Origin: Propionibacterium acidifaciens DSM 21887
GTDB lineage: Bacteria > Actinomycetota > Actinomycetes > Propionibacteriales > Propionibacteriaceae
Length of the DNA stretch: 62,827 nucleotides
Reading direction: 5' to 3'
Assembly: GCF_000426605.1 (NCBI RefSeq)
Contig: NZ_AUFR01000016.1
Span: forward strand, 1-62,827
In this document: in pieces, positions 26,439 through 35,040 of the stretch
Layout: each line of letters opens with the position of its first letter
Position numbering within the stretch: the first letter of the stretch is position 1
The notes under the pieces: generated by a model
Seen by the model: the letters and a program-made list of their open reading frames with translations, nothing else
What the model was told of the DNA's origin: nothing
Databases searched by the model: none
Position numbers and translations under genes: made by a program

Positions 26439-28217
26439 GTGTCCGAGAACACCGTGCCCGAGAACCCCGTCACGGGCGAGGGGCCGAGCCCCGGGCCCCC
26501 GTGCTCCCCCTCGCCGCGGTTCGGCTTCCCCCGCCCCGGCGTCCAGGGGGTCCCCACCTGGATCGGCGGCCCGGACGACTACCTGTCGGCCTGGGTCCAC
26601 TCCCCCGAGGGCGGCACCGCCGAGGGCGTCGTCGTCATCGCCGGGCCCGTCGGCCGCGAGGCCGTCATCACCTTCCGCGCCCTGCGGGCCCTCGCGATCG
26701 CGTGCGCCCGCTCCGGCCTCGTCGCCGTGCGCTTCTCCTGGCGCGGCGACGGCGACTCCCACGGGCTCGACGCCGAGCCCGACCCGGCCGGGGCCTGGAG
26801 CGACGACATGGCCCGCGTGGAGCGGTACGCCGCCGGGCTCCTGCCCGGGCACGGGGTGACGACGCTGGGGCTCCGCCTGGGCTGCGCGATCGCGGCCCGC
26901 ACCGGGACCGCCGGCGGACTCATCAGCTGGGAGCCGATCGACGGGCGCCACCAGCTGCGCCAGCAGCAGCTGCTGCGCAGCGTCGCGGTGCAGATCGTCC
27001 CCGACGACGATCTCCTCGAGACCCCCGCCCGCAGCTGGACCCCCCGGCAGGCCGCGTCCGTACGGGGGCTCGCCCTGGGGCCCGAGCACGCCGCCCGCGC
27101 AACGGTCGTCACCGAGGAGGACGGCCGGGTCGCCGAGCGCCTCTACGCCGTCGCCCCCCACCTGGCCCGGGTGCCATGGGAGAGCCTCGACCGGATCGTC
27201 GGAATGATCCCCCGCGGCCCGGCCTCCGACCTCGTCCCGGACCCCGCCCGGTCCGTGGCCACCCGCCATGGGGGCGCGCTGATCAGCGAGGAGTTCGTGA
27301 GCGTCGACGGACTGCCCGGCGTCCTGACCCGCCCGGCCGGAGAACCGCGGCTGGCCGTCGTCTTCACCAGCACCGGCGGCGAACCGCGCGACGGCGGAGC
27401 CGGGCTGTGGGCCCAGAGCGCCCGCGAGCTCGCCGCGGCCGGGGCCGCGAGCCTGCGCTGCGAGCGCAACGACCAGGGCGACGCCTACAGCGGCCGCACC
27501 GACGGCGAGCCGAACCCGTTCAACGACCAGGGCGTCGCCGACTGCGTCGCCGCCATCCGCGCGCTGCGCACCGCCGTGCCGCGCACCCCGCTCATGACCG
27601 TCGGCGCGTGCATCGGCATGTGGCTGTTCGGCCGCGCGGCCGAGCAGGTGCGCATCGACCGCCTCGTCATCCTCAACCCGACGGGGTGGAACCCGAGGGC
27701 GTCCCACTACCGCCACGTCCTCGAGGGCCCCTGGCTGAAGAAGCACCTGCAGCACCTGCGCGTCGACCACCCTCTCACCGCCGAGGGCGCCGCGAACGGA
27801 TTCTCCCGCTACGAGCGCACCAAGCAGGCCGCCAAGCGGACCCGGCAGCGGCTGCTCCGGCTGGCGCCGCGGCGCGCCTGGACGCTCCTGGCCCGGGCCG
27901 GCGTCTTCGACGACGCGGCGATCCTGCTCTCCCGGGTCCCGGCGACGACCGCCGTCCAGATGCACATCGGCGAGGACGACGCCCCGCACTGGCGCACCGA
28001 GCGCGGGGACGAGGCCGTCGCCCGGCTCAGCGCGCGGGGACGGGCCGTCACCGGCAGCCACGAGAGCACGCTCGACCACTCGCTGCTCGCCGGGGCCTCG
28101 CGCGTGCGCGCCCGGCGGATCATCATGGACGCCGCCCTGGGGCTCATGGCGGCGGGCCGGCGGGACGACGGCGCCCCCGAGGACCGCGCGGACGAGGGCC
28201 CCCGGATCAGCCCCTGA
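26439..28217 (+). CDS. Tandem alpha/beta-hydrolase-like protein
   Basis: A 592-residue cytosolic protein made of two alpha/beta-hydrolase-like halves. The first (about 40-190) has VVVIAGPVGREAV, then SWRGDGDSHG and the elbow TLGLRLGCAIAART. The second (about 300-560) has LAVVFTSTGGEPRDGG, ERNDQGDAYSG and the elbow MTVGACIGMWLFG, then late IGEDDAPHW (acid) and GSHESTLDHS (His). Neither elbow has the usual nucleophilic Ser: the first reads GLRLG and the second GACIG with Cys. These elbows resemble XrtA/exosortase-associated hydrolases 2 and 1 of exopolysaccharide loci. The gene borders a polysaccharide cluster. Start is uncertain (GTG 26439 or 26454). TAGGAT at 26336-26341 may be its -10. Confidence 0.68.
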   Translation: MSENTVPENPVTGEGPSPGPPCSPSPRFGFPRPGVQGVPTWIGGPDDYLSAWVHSPEGGTAEGVVVIAGPVGREAVITFRALRALAIACARSGLVAVRFSWRGDGDSHGLDAEPDPAGAWSDDMARVERYAAGLLPGHGVTTLGLRLGCAIAARTGTAGGLISWEPIDGRHQLRQQQLLRSVAVQIVPDDDLLETPARSWTPRQAASVRGLALGPEHAARATVVTEEDGRVAERLYAVAPHLARVPWESLDRIVGMIPRGPASDLVPDPARSVATRHGGALISEEFVSVDGLPGVLTRPAGEPRLAVVFTSTGGEPRDGGAGLWAQSARELAAAGAASLRCERNDQGDAYSGRTDGEPNPFNDQGVADCVAAIRALRTAVPRTPLMTVGACIGMWLFGRAAEQVRIDRLVILNPTGWNPRASHYRHVLEGPWLKKHLQHLRVDHPLTAEGAANGFSRYERTKQAAKRTRQRLLRLAPRRAWTLLARAGVFDDAAILLSRVPATTAVQMHIGEDDAPHWRTERGDEAVARLSARGRAVTGSHESTLDHSLLAGASRVRARRIIMDAALGLMAAGRRDDGAPEDRADEGPRISP

Positions 28218-28914
28218 TCGTCCTGCCCGTACCGGGCACGTAGAGATTCCACGTGTGGGGGTGGCGGCGGTGGAACCAGGCCCCGTCGACCTTCTTCCGG
28301 AAGACGGCCGGGTTCCCGGCGTACAGGCTCTCCGGGCGCTCGTCGCCCCGGGACCGCAGGAGCGTGGAGCCGGCCGCGAGCACCGAGTGCGGCGGCAGCT
28401 CGGCGCCGCCGAGCAGCAGGCACCGGGCGCCCACGAAGCTGCGCTCGCCGACCGTCACCGGGTAGGCGGCCTGGGCGTCGCGCCCGAGGTCGACGCCGTG
28501 CGTGAGGACGGTCGTGCCGTGGCCGGCGACCGAGGCGAAGGAACGCACGTGCACGGCCGCCGAGCAGTCGAGCTGGTGCCGGTTGAGCACCTTCGCGCCG
28601 TCGCCGAGGAACAGGCCGTTGGGCTCGGGGTAGTTGGCCTTGTATGCGGGATGGGCCGAGACGAGGTTGAACCTGCCCAGCATCGCGTCCTCGCCGAGCT
28701 CGACGGCGCCGAGGTGGCGGATCATGTTGCCGGAGAGCACCGAGGCGCCGTCGGCGACGACGAACTCGTCGACGTCCCACACCAGGTTCGGGGCGACGCT
28801 GGCGCGAGGGGCGATCCGGTGCCCGAGACGGGTGAGCAGACGGTTCTTCATGGCGCCCGCCGGCAGCAGCCAGGCCAGGGCACGGGCCACCGTCAGGGCA
28901 CGTGAAGCGGACAT
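28207..28914 (-). CDS. Left-handed beta-helix (hexapeptide) acyltransferase
   Basis: A 235-residue protein with hexapeptide-like repeats (MIRHLGAVELGEDAMLGRFN, VDLGRDAQAAYPVTVGERSFVGARC, GGAELPPHSVLAAGS) ending in SLYAGNPAVFRKKV, typical of LbH O-acetyltransferases that use acetyl-CoA or acyl-ACP donors. A hydrophobic stretch near the N-terminus (ALAWLLPAGAM) may touch the membrane. It is the last gene of the leftward polysaccharide operon, 24 bp after the Wzy candidate, so it probably acylates the polymer or its precursor. Its 3' end overlaps the convergent hydrolase by 11 bp. Confidence 0.8.
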   Translation of the reverse strand: MSASRALTVARALAWLLPAGAMKNRLLTRLGHRIAPRASVAPNLVWDVDEFVVADGASVLSGNMIRHLGAVELGEDAMLGRFNLVSAHPAYKANYPEPNGLFLGDGAKVLNRHQLDCSAAVHVRSFASVAGHGTTVLTHGVDLGRDAQAAYPVTVGERSFVGARCLLLGGAELPPHSVLAAGSTLLRSRGDERPESLYAGNPAVFRKKVDGAWFHRRHPHTWNLYVPGTGRTIRG

Positions 28915-28938
28915 TCGAGGGCTCCTCTCAGCTGGTTC

Positions 28939-30222
28939 TCAACGTACTGGACCGGTGCGCACCGGATCGGGGGAGGCGGGGGCCGCGCCCACCTGCGGCG
29001 GCCCCGCGCCGCCCGGCGACCGCCCGAGGCGCCGCCCCGCCAAGCGCGCCTGGAGCGCATCGATGGACGGGCGGGCGATCCGCTCGACGACGGCGAGCAC
29101 GACGAGGAACTCCTGGATGCGCATCGTCATGCGGGTGTTGTACTCGCAGAACTGCACGGCCGCGATGATCCCCAGCGCGATGCCCGCCGCCAGGGCGACC
29201 GGCATCGTCGCATTCGTACAGCGGCCCAGCGACAGGAGGCAGAGCCTGGTGAGCAGGCCGAAGACGACCACCGAGCCGATGACGCCGGCGATGCCCCACA
29301 GGGAGCCCCACTCGCCCACGGCGGAGAAGGGGATGTAGTCGTGGACGCGCATCGAGTCGGCGATCTGCGGCCAGCCCGTCACGCCCGAGGGCAGCGGGTT
29401 CACCTCGACGAGCAACTGGTCCAGGCTGATCCAGCGCACGCTCGTGCAGTAGATGACCAGCGGAACGATGAACGCGATGTTCTCGGCGAAGCTGATCCAC
29501 ACCGACGACAGGTAGTCCGGGCCGGTGAGCAGGTCGATCGTGGCGCCCGTGTACGGGGTGATGCCGTGCGTCGCCTGGCCCCGGTTGTGGAGCGGCACGG
29601 GCAGGGCGAGGAGCGCGAAGGCGATGCCCGCCAGCCATCCCCACCACGGCACCGGGCGCCCGCCGAGGACCCGGCCCAGCAGGTGGAGGATGACGAGGCC
29701 GCAGAGCACACGGGTGCCCGAGCCGAACATGAACGCGCACGAGACGACGAGGAAGAGCGCGCTCAGGGCCCGGTGCCGACGCCCGATCATGCCCGACAGC
29801 ATCGGTAGCAGCGGCGAGAGGGCGCTGGACGCCACGACCACCGCGTGCGGCCCGGTCGTCATGAGATAGGCGGTGGCGTAGAAGAGGTAGCGCCCCTTGG
29901 CCAGCGCGTTCATCACGATGATGACGAGACCCAGGCCGATCCACACGGGCATGAGGAGCTCGACGGGCTCGCGGGTGCGCTCGGTGATCTCGGACGGGGT
30001 CAGGCCCCTGCCCAGGGGGAGCACGAGGGCGACGAGCACGCCGACCACGATCGCCGCGACCAGACGCACCGCGGCGTCGTGGTCGTAGACCCGCCAGACC
30101 TTCAGGAAGGGCCCCGCCGCGCCCACGGAGGGCTGCCCGACGGCCCACTCGGCCACCGGGAGACAGACGAGGAAGAGCAGCCCGACGATGAGGACCGGCA
30201 GACGATCGATGGTCAGCCTCAT
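28939..30222 (-). CDS. Wzy-like polysaccharide polymerase candidate
   Basis: A 427-residue protein with about 11 membrane helices (first at ~8-27, LPVLIVGLLFLVCLPVAEWAV; last near LGIIAAVQFCEYNT) and one larger extracytoplasmic loop around PLHNRGQATHGITPYTGA to YLSSV. This topology and the place between a Wzz-like gene and an acyltransferase suit an O-antigen/capsule polymerase that joins lipid-linked repeat units. Sequence motifs of Wzy are weak, so the assignment rests on context. The soluble tail after ~390 is basic and Pro/Ala-rich. It starts 7 bp after the beta-helix gene. Confidence 0.65.
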   Translation of the reverse strand: MRLTIDRLPVLIVGLLFLVCLPVAEWAVGQPSVGAAGPFLKVWRVYDHDAAVRLVAAIVVGVLVALVLPLGRGLTPSEITERTREPVELLMPVWIGLGLVIIVMNALAKGRYLFYATAYLMTTGPHAVVVASSALSPLLPMLSGMIGRRHRALSALFLVVSCAFMFGSGTRVLCGLVILHLLGRVLGGRPVPWWGWLAGIAFALLALPVPLHNRGQATHGITPYTGATIDLLTGPDYLSSVWISFAENIAFIVPLVIYCTSVRWISLDQLLVEVNPLPSGVTGWPQIADSMRVHDYIPFSAVGEWGSLWGIAGVIGSVVVFGLLTRLCLLSLGRCTNATMPVALAAGIALGIIAAVQFCEYNTRMTMRIQEFLVVLAVVERIARPSIDALQARLAGRRLGRSPGGAGPPQVGAAPASPDPVRTGPVR

Positions 30223-30229
30223 GCCGGGC

Positions 30230-31606
30230 TCACCCGATCCTCGTGATGATGTCGCCCGCGTTGCAGAAGACGATGCCCTCGACTCCCTGGACGGGGCCGA
30301 TCTTCGTCCGGATGTCCCCGCTCGGGGGCTGGCGGAAGGCCAGCACGCAGTTCGGCGAGGCGCCCGAGATGGTGATGGGCCCGATGTAGCAGTCGGTGAT
30401 GTTCGGCGTCGCCGAGACGACCGCGCCCTCGTAGCCGTTGTCGTTGCCGGCGAAGTTGCAGCCCGTGATCGTGTGACCCGAGATGTACCCGCCCGAGACC
30501 GAGCCCGAGGGCATCGCCCGCGAGAAGTCGTCGCCGTTCTGGTCGAGGTAGGCGATGCGCAGGTCGGAGGCGTCGGCGAACTCGTTGCCGAACTTGTTCG
30601 CGTCGATGAGCAGACCGGATCCGGCGTTGGCCTTCTGGTCGCCCGGCACGATCCACACGGCGATCCGGTTCGTGCCCGGGGCGGACTGGACGAAGTCGTT
30701 GTTCTGGATGTGGGTGTTGTTGCCGCCGTGGTCGAGCTTGATGTGCACGCGGTTGTTGACGAAAGCGTTGTCGGAGACCGTCGACCCGTCGGTGAGCCCG
30801 GACAGGGCGACGGCGATCGAGTTCGTCGAGTCGGCCGCCGAGAAGTAGTTCTGGGTGATCTTCCAGTAGGGCATGTCCGAGGAGGCGTGGCAGATGGCGT
30901 TCTCCTTGTAACTGACGAAGCGGCAGTTGCGCACGACGTGGATGGTCGTCACGTTCGCGCCCCGGTAGCGGTTGCGGATGACCGCGCGGCCGCCGGTGAA
31001 GCTGATGCCCTCGATGAACAGGGAGCTCCACTGCTGGTTGGAGTCGATGAGACAGTCCGAGTCGATCGTGATGAAGGTGCGGCCGGCGCCCAGGCCGCGC
31101 AGCACGGGCGCGTTCACGTCGATGCCGGATCCCTTGTAGACGAAGGCCCCCTCGCCGAGTGTGAGCCCCTCGCGGATGGCCCGCTCGATGGTCTCGGTGT
31201 CGTCGACGCCGGTCGCGACGAGCCCCTCGCCGGTCACCGGGGCGTACTCGGGCGTGTCGGGGGCGCCCGGGCTCGGGGCGCCCGGGCTCGGGGCGGCCGA
31301 GGACGGGTCGGCGGCGGGGGCCGTCGGGCCGGTGCTGCCCGGCGCGTCCGAGGCGGCCTGGCCCGGGGAGTCCGCCGCGGTGCTCTGGTCCGCGCCCGGG
31401 GAGGCCGAGGCGGATGCGGAGGCGCCCTGATCGGCGCCGGCCAGGGCCGAGGCGGAGACGCACGAGGCGGCCGAGGCGGACCCGCCCCCGGCGGTCCGGG
31501 CCCCGGCGGAGCCCTTGACGGCCCCCTGGGCGCCGCAGCCTGCCGTGCCGAGAGCGACGGCGCCGGCTGCACCGGCACCGAGGAAGAAACGACGAGAAGT
31601 CCTCAT
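30230..31606 (-). CDS. Tat-exported lipoprotein with parallel beta-helix domain
   Basis: A 458-residue protein. The N-terminus has a twin-arginine motif (SRRFFLGAG) and a lipobox LGTAGC with Cys24, so it should be exported folded and lipid-anchored. Residues ~25-125 are an Ala/Ser/Gly/Pro spacer with short PSPGA repeats. From ~130 to the end there are right-handed beta-helix rungs rich in N-N and I-x-N-C patterns (VRNCRFVSYKEN, TVSDNAFVNNRVHIKLDHGG, HTITGCNFAGNDN). Such folds are lyases, hydrolases or epimerases of polysaccharides, so it may trim or modify the polymer outside the cell. No catalytic residues could be assigned. It overlaps the Wzz-like gene by 4 bp. Confidence 0.83.
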   Translation of the reverse strand: MRTSRRFFLGAGAAGAVALGTAGCGAQGAVKGSAGARTAGGGSASAASCVSASALAGADQGASASASASPGADQSTAADSPGQAASDAPGSTGPTAPAADPSSAAPSPGAPSPGAPDTPEYAPVTGEGLVATGVDDTETIERAIREGLTLGEGAFVYKGSGIDVNAPVLRGLGAGRTFITIDSDCLIDSNQQWSSLFIEGISFTGGRAVIRNRYRGANVTTIHVVRNCRFVSYKENAICHASSDMPYWKITQNYFSAADSTNSIAVALSGLTDGSTVSDNAFVNNRVHIKLDHGGNNTHIQNNDFVQSAPGTNRIAVWIVPGDQKANAGSGLLIDANKFGNEFADASDLRIAYLDQNGDDFSRAMPSGSVSGGYISGHTITGCNFAGNDNGYEGAVVSATPNITDCYIGPITISGASPNCVLAFRQPPSGDIRTKIGPVQGVEGIVFCNAGDIITRIG

Positions 31607-32277
31607 GAGAGTTCCACAACCTCCTGATGGTGCGCGCCGCGGCGGGTCTGGGAGTCGTCGGTGCCGCGGCGCTGGGCCGACTCGACGACGAGGGCGATGA
31701 TGACACCGACGACCAAGCCGACCAGGAGGCCGACGAGGCCCCCGGTCAGCGGGTTCGGACCGGTCTCGACGACCGCATCGGCGCCGTCCTGGATGATGAT
31801 GGTCTTGAGCGCCGGCGAGCCGGAGCCCTGCTTCATGCCCGAGCCGACGATCTCGTCGCCGAGGACGGCGACGGTCGTGTTGGCCAGCCGGGCGGCGCTG
31901 TCCGCGTCGTCCCCGGTGGCTGTGACCTCGACGATCGAGGTGCTCAGCGGGACGCTCGGGTGGATGCGCCCGGCCAGCTGGGTGACGGACTGACCCAGGC
32001 CGAGACGGGAGTCGACCTCGTTGAGGACGACGCCCGAGGTGGCCAGGGACGAGTAGGTGTTCATCGACTCGGAGATCGTCGTGGCGACCGTCGACTGGTA
32101 GTTCTGCTGGGCCCCCTCGTCGGGGTCGGCCACGCTGATGAGCACCGAGGCCGTCGAGGAGTAGCGGGGGGTGGCCAGCGCGGCCCGGCCGGTGCCGCCG
32201 AGCAGGCCGATGATCGCGACGACGAGCACGATGGCCCAGTGCGCCCGGACTGCTCGGAAGGTTCTTGAGGTCTTCAC
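31603..32277 (-). CDS. Wzz/YveK-like chain-length determinant
   Basis: A 224-residue protein with a first membrane helix at about 14-34 (WAIVLVVAIIGLLGG), an extracytoplasmic domain with YSSTASVLISVADP and many Ser/Thr, and a second helix at ~172-195 (LTGGLVGLLVGLVVGVIIALVVE) followed by a short basic tail. This is the capsular chain-length/BY-kinase activator layout of Gram-positive Wzz proteins. No tyrosine kinase domain or separate kinase gene is present. GTG start at 32275-32277 with GAAGGAA upstream. It sets polymer length together with the Wzy candidate. Confidence 0.85.
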   Translation of the reverse strand: MKTSRTFRAVRAHWAIVLVVAIIGLLGGTGRAALATPRYSSTASVLISVADPDEGAQQNYQSTVATTISESMNTYSSLATSGVVLNEVDSRLGLGQSVTQLAGRIHPSVPLSTSIVEVTATGDDADSAARLANTTVAVLGDEIVGSGMKQGSGSPALKTIIIQDGADAVVETGPNPLTGGLVGLLVGLVVGVIIALVVESAQRRGTDDSQTRRGAHHQEVVELS

Positions 32278-32347
32278 TGTTCGGTTCCTTCGGTGGGGCG
32301 GTCGGTGGGGTGGGTTGGTTTCCTTCGGTGGTTCTGGTGGGGTCGGC
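32278..32347. other. G/T-rich spacer before the Wzz-like gene
   Basis: This 70-bp spacer is strongly strand-asymmetric: on the minus strand it is A/C-rich and carries CACCGAAGGAA twice, the second copy providing the ribosome site of the Wzz-like gene. Nothing else was recognised. Confidence 0.4.
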
Positions 32348-32950
32348 TCACCGGCACGGTCCCATGACGGCCGCCTTGACGAAGGCGACGCCCTGGTAGG
32401 CGAACTGGCGGGCCCAGCGCGGGGGGTTCATGCCGCCGTCGTAGGACAGCACCGTGACCGGCCCGCCGCCGCACTGGCCCATGATGTAGCGGGTCCGGCT
32501 CACGTGCGGGCGGGCCGTCAGCACGATGACGGTGCCCCAGCCCCGCTCGGCGCGCCAGCGGGCCAGCTGGGCCGCCTCGCCCCTCGTCGTCGAGGGCTCG
32601 GGGACGAAGCAGGTGACGGGATAGGGGTGCTCGGCGGTGCAGAAGGCGGTGCTCGGCGCGGGGTCGAGGAGCGAGCCGTGGGTCGGCGTCGAGACGACGA
32701 GCTCGTCGGCGAGGCCGGCATCCATGAGCCGGAGGGCGTCCGCGATGCGGCCGGCGTCGTGGGGGCCGAGCACGAACAGCACGTCCGCGTGCCCGGGGAG
32801 CCCGGCGCGGTCCGGGAAGGCGACGAGGCGCACGTCGACCGCCAGGAGGGCGAGCAGGGCGACAACCACGGCGGACAGGACGGCGCGCCCCCGCCGGCCG
32901 AACCGGTCGCGCCGGTGGAGCCGGCGCCCGGGACCGCTCCCCGCGCTCAT
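32348..32950 (-). CDS. DUF218 (YdcF/ElyC-like) membrane-anchored protein
   Basis: A 200-residue protein with one N-terminal membrane helix (about 23-42, AVLSAVVVALLALLAVDV) and an outside domain matching DUF218: ADVLFVLGPHDAGRIADALRL, then ADELVVSTPTHG, then the conserved TTRGEAAQLARWRAE and VIVLTARPHVSRTRYIM. DUF218 proteins such as ElyC affect envelope polysaccharide and lipid-carrier use, but the reaction is not established. Two Cys in AFCTAEH and TCFVPE could form a disulfide. It overlaps the flippase stop by 4 bp and is separated from the Wzz gene by 70 bp. Confidence 0.78.
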   Translation of the reverse strand: MSAGSGPGRRLHRRDRFGRRGRAVLSAVVVALLALLAVDVRLVAFPDRAGLPGHADVLFVLGPHDAGRIADALRLMDAGLADELVVSTPTHGSLLDPAPSTAFCTAEHPYPVTCFVPEPSTTRGEAAQLARWRAERGWGTVIVLTARPHVSRTRYIMGQCGGGPVTVLSYDGGMNPPRWARQFAYQGVAFVKAAVMGPCR

Positions 32951-34233
32951 GCCGCCCTCCTGGCCGGCACGCTGACGGGCTCGTCCTCGAAGGCCCCCTC
33001 GACCGCCGCCCGGCGCGGGAGCCGGTCGACCCGGCCGGACAGATCGGGGCGCACGCCCACGTACTCGTCGACGATGCGCGCGAGCATCGAGCCGACGACC
33101 CCGATGAGGGCGCCCTCGGCGTTCCACAGCCGCACGCCGACGCCGACCAGCACGACGGCCAGCAGGCCGCTGGCCAGGTTGGCGCGAGTGATGCGGCGCA
33201 GCCTGTCGAAGGCGGTGAGCACGGCGCGGCTGAGGACGGTCTCGTAGGTGCCGAGCGCCACGAACAGGGCCATGAGGACGGTGACGCCCATGCCCGGCCG
33301 GATGATGCCGCCGCCGAGGTAGTCGGTGAGCAGGGGCCCGAGCGCGATGACGGCGACGGCGATCACCGCGCACAGCGGCACCATGAGGAGCAGCGCCCGG
33401 CGGCCGCGGTCGCGCTGGTCGCCGCGCGGCACCCAGCCCTGCATGACCGTGGACAGGGGGGTGATGGCCACGGTGATCTGACGCTGAACCCGGTCGACGA
33501 AGGCGTACATCGGGCGGGCGGCCGGGTTGAGGAACGAGACGAGGACCATCGGCAGCGACAGGACGGCGGCGTTCGTGATCGACGCGGCCACGCCGTCGAA
33601 CTGCTCGCGCAGGACGACGGCGATCGAGCGCGTCCTGCGGGGGAGGGCCCCCTCGCGGCGCAGCCGGGCCAGGATGTAGATGCTGCTGCAGAGGACGCCC
33701 GCCACGATGCCCAGGCACTGGCAGCCGGTGCCGACCAGGGCGTCGGCGCCCGCGCTGCGCATGAGGAGCCAGCCGGCCATCGTGCCGGCGACGCGCGGGA
33801 CCGTTTCGACGAGCAGGAACCAGTAGGGCGCCACGATGCCCACGAAGTACCACTGGCCGCTCATGCCGATGACGGCCTGCGCCAGCGCGCCGATCGCCCC
33901 GAAGCCCCGCAGGCCGGAGCCGGCGAGGACGGCCCCGATGACGCAGCAGGCCAGGCAGACCGGCACGCAGAGGAACAGCCGGGCGCGCAGCGCCTCGACG
34001 TACTCCGCCCGGCGGCCGTCGGCATCGGCGCGGGCGATGATCGCGGGCCCGGACATGCCCCAGCCGTAGCCGATGACGACCGCCCCGACCGAGCCGATGA
34101 CCTGCCCCGCGCTGAGGGCGCCGTACGCCGTGTCCCCGGAGGCCCGGATGAGAGCAGGGATGACCATGAGGGATGCCAGTGCCAGCATGATCATCGACAG
34201 CCCGTACCCGATGGCCGTGGATGCACTTCGCAT
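32947..34233 (-). CDS. Polysaccharide flippase (Wzx/MOP family)
   Basis: A 428-residue protein with about 12 membrane helices (starting IGYGLSMIMLALASLMVIPAL, ending in GALIGVVGSMLAR). The gene context and the paired-helix pattern fit Wzx/polysaccharide_synt proteins, which move undecaprenyl-linked repeat units across the membrane. A cytosolic loop with LRREGALPRRTRS and the segment YAFVDRVQRQITVAITPLSTVMQGW are typical. ATG at 34231-34233 has ribosome site GAGGAG. It is the first gene of the leftward polysaccharide operon. Confidence 0.83.
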   Translation of the reverse strand: MRSASTAIGYGLSMIMLALASLMVIPALIRASGDTAYGALSAGQVIGSVGAVVIGYGWGMSGPAIIARADADGRRAEYVEALRARLFLCVPVCLACCVIGAVLAGSGLRGFGAIGALAQAVIGMSGQWYFVGIVAPYWFLLVETVPRVAGTMAGWLLMRSAGADALVGTGCQCLGIVAGVLCSSIYILARLRREGALPRRTRSIAVVLREQFDGVAASITNAAVLSLPMVLVSFLNPAARPMYAFVDRVQRQITVAITPLSTVMQGWVPRGDQRDRGRRALLLMVPLCAVIAVAVIALGPLLTDYLGGGIIRPGMGVTVLMALFVALGTYETVLSRAVLTAFDRLRRITRANLASGLLAVVLVGVGVRLWNAEGALIGVVGSMLARIVDEYVGVRPDLSGRVDRLPRRAAVEGAFEDEPVSVPARRAA

Positions 34234-34482
34234 GCGGGAACTCCTCGCTCGGCTGCGCTCGTCCGGAAACGTCAGGGGATGGTGGGGGGACGGGATCAGG
34301 GGTGTTTCAGGACCCTCCCCCGAGGTCGCTGGAGCAGCCCCGGGGAACAGCCCCTGCGTCATGGTAGCGCCCGTGATCCTTAGAGAAATCATGTCCGCAT
34401 CATGTGTTTTACTACGGTACCTGAGAAAACTGAACGCTACCGTTGAGTCCAGGAACCGAGTCGACCAGGAGCCACCCCAGAC
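34234..34482. promoter_or_regulatory. Divergent promoter region of the polysaccharide locus
   Basis: A 249-bp gap between the two divergent arms with a notably AT-rich core (34375-34450). It contains the inverted repeat ACGGTA (34414-34419) / TACCGT (34438-34443), 18 nt apart, within sequence suited to promoters on both strands (TAGTAA on the minus strand at 34410-34415). It is a good place for one operator controlling both operons. The regulator is not in the window. Confidence 0.5.
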
Positions 34483-35040
34483 ATGACAGATCCCACCCAG
34501 GCGCCCCACCTCCACCGGCTCGCCGAGTTCACCGGCCGGGGCTATGACAAGGGCCGCGGACGGCTCATGTGCGCGGCCTGGGCGCTCGTCGCCGAGCCCG
34601 CCCAGCGCTCGGTGCTCATGCCCCCCCGGCTGCGCGCCCTCCTGCTGCGCGCCTTCGGCGCGAGGATCGGCCGGGGCACGCTGATCCGTCACGGCGTGCG
34701 AATCCACTGGCCGTGGAAGCTCACCGTCGGACGCGACTGCTGGATCGGCGTCGGCGTCGCCCTGCTCGACCCCGCCCCGATCACGATCGGCGACGACGTG
34801 TGCCTCAGCCAGCAGGCCATGCTCTGCACCGGCTCGCACCGGGCCGACGACCCCCGCTTCGAGGTCGACCTGGGCCCCATCGTCGTGGGCTCGGGCAGCT
34901 GGATCGCCGCGCGGGCCACCGTACTGCGCGGCGTCACCATCGGCAGGGACGCCGTCGTGGGCGCGACCGCCCTGGTCACCCGGGACGTGCCCGACGGGGC
35001 GCGGATCCTGGCGCCCCGGGCCGAGGAGCGGGTCCGGTGA
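34483..35040 (+). CDS. WcaF-like hexapeptide acetyltransferase
   Basis: A 185-residue LbH acetyltransferase. It shows GARIGRGTLIRHGVRIHWPWKL, VGRDCWIGVGVALLDPAPITIGDDVCLSQ, then SHRADDPRFEVDLGPIVVG and WIAARATVLRGVTIGRDAVVGA, the order found in WcaF/WcaB-type colanic acid O-acetyltransferases. The histidine in CTGSHRADD is the likely catalytic base. It probably O-acetylates a sugar of the repeat unit using acetyl-CoA. It is the first gene of the rightward arm and overlaps the glycosyltransferase start by 4 bp (GTGA). Confidence 0.87.
   Translation: MTDPTQAPHLHRLAEFTGRGYDKGRGRLMCAAWALVAEPAQRSVLMPPRLRALLLRAFGARIGRGTLIRHGVRIHWPWKLTVGRDCWIGVGVALLDPAPITIGDDVCLSQQAMLCTGSHRADDPRFEVDLGPIVVGSGSWIAARATVLRGVTIGRDAVVGATALVTRDVPDGARILAPRAEERVR

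Noticed and set aside
32278-32347. G-quadruplex or regulatory RNA in the G/T-rich spacer
   Set aside because: The G-runs are on the strand that is not transcribed into this operon and the spacer is short; no conserved structure could be argued.
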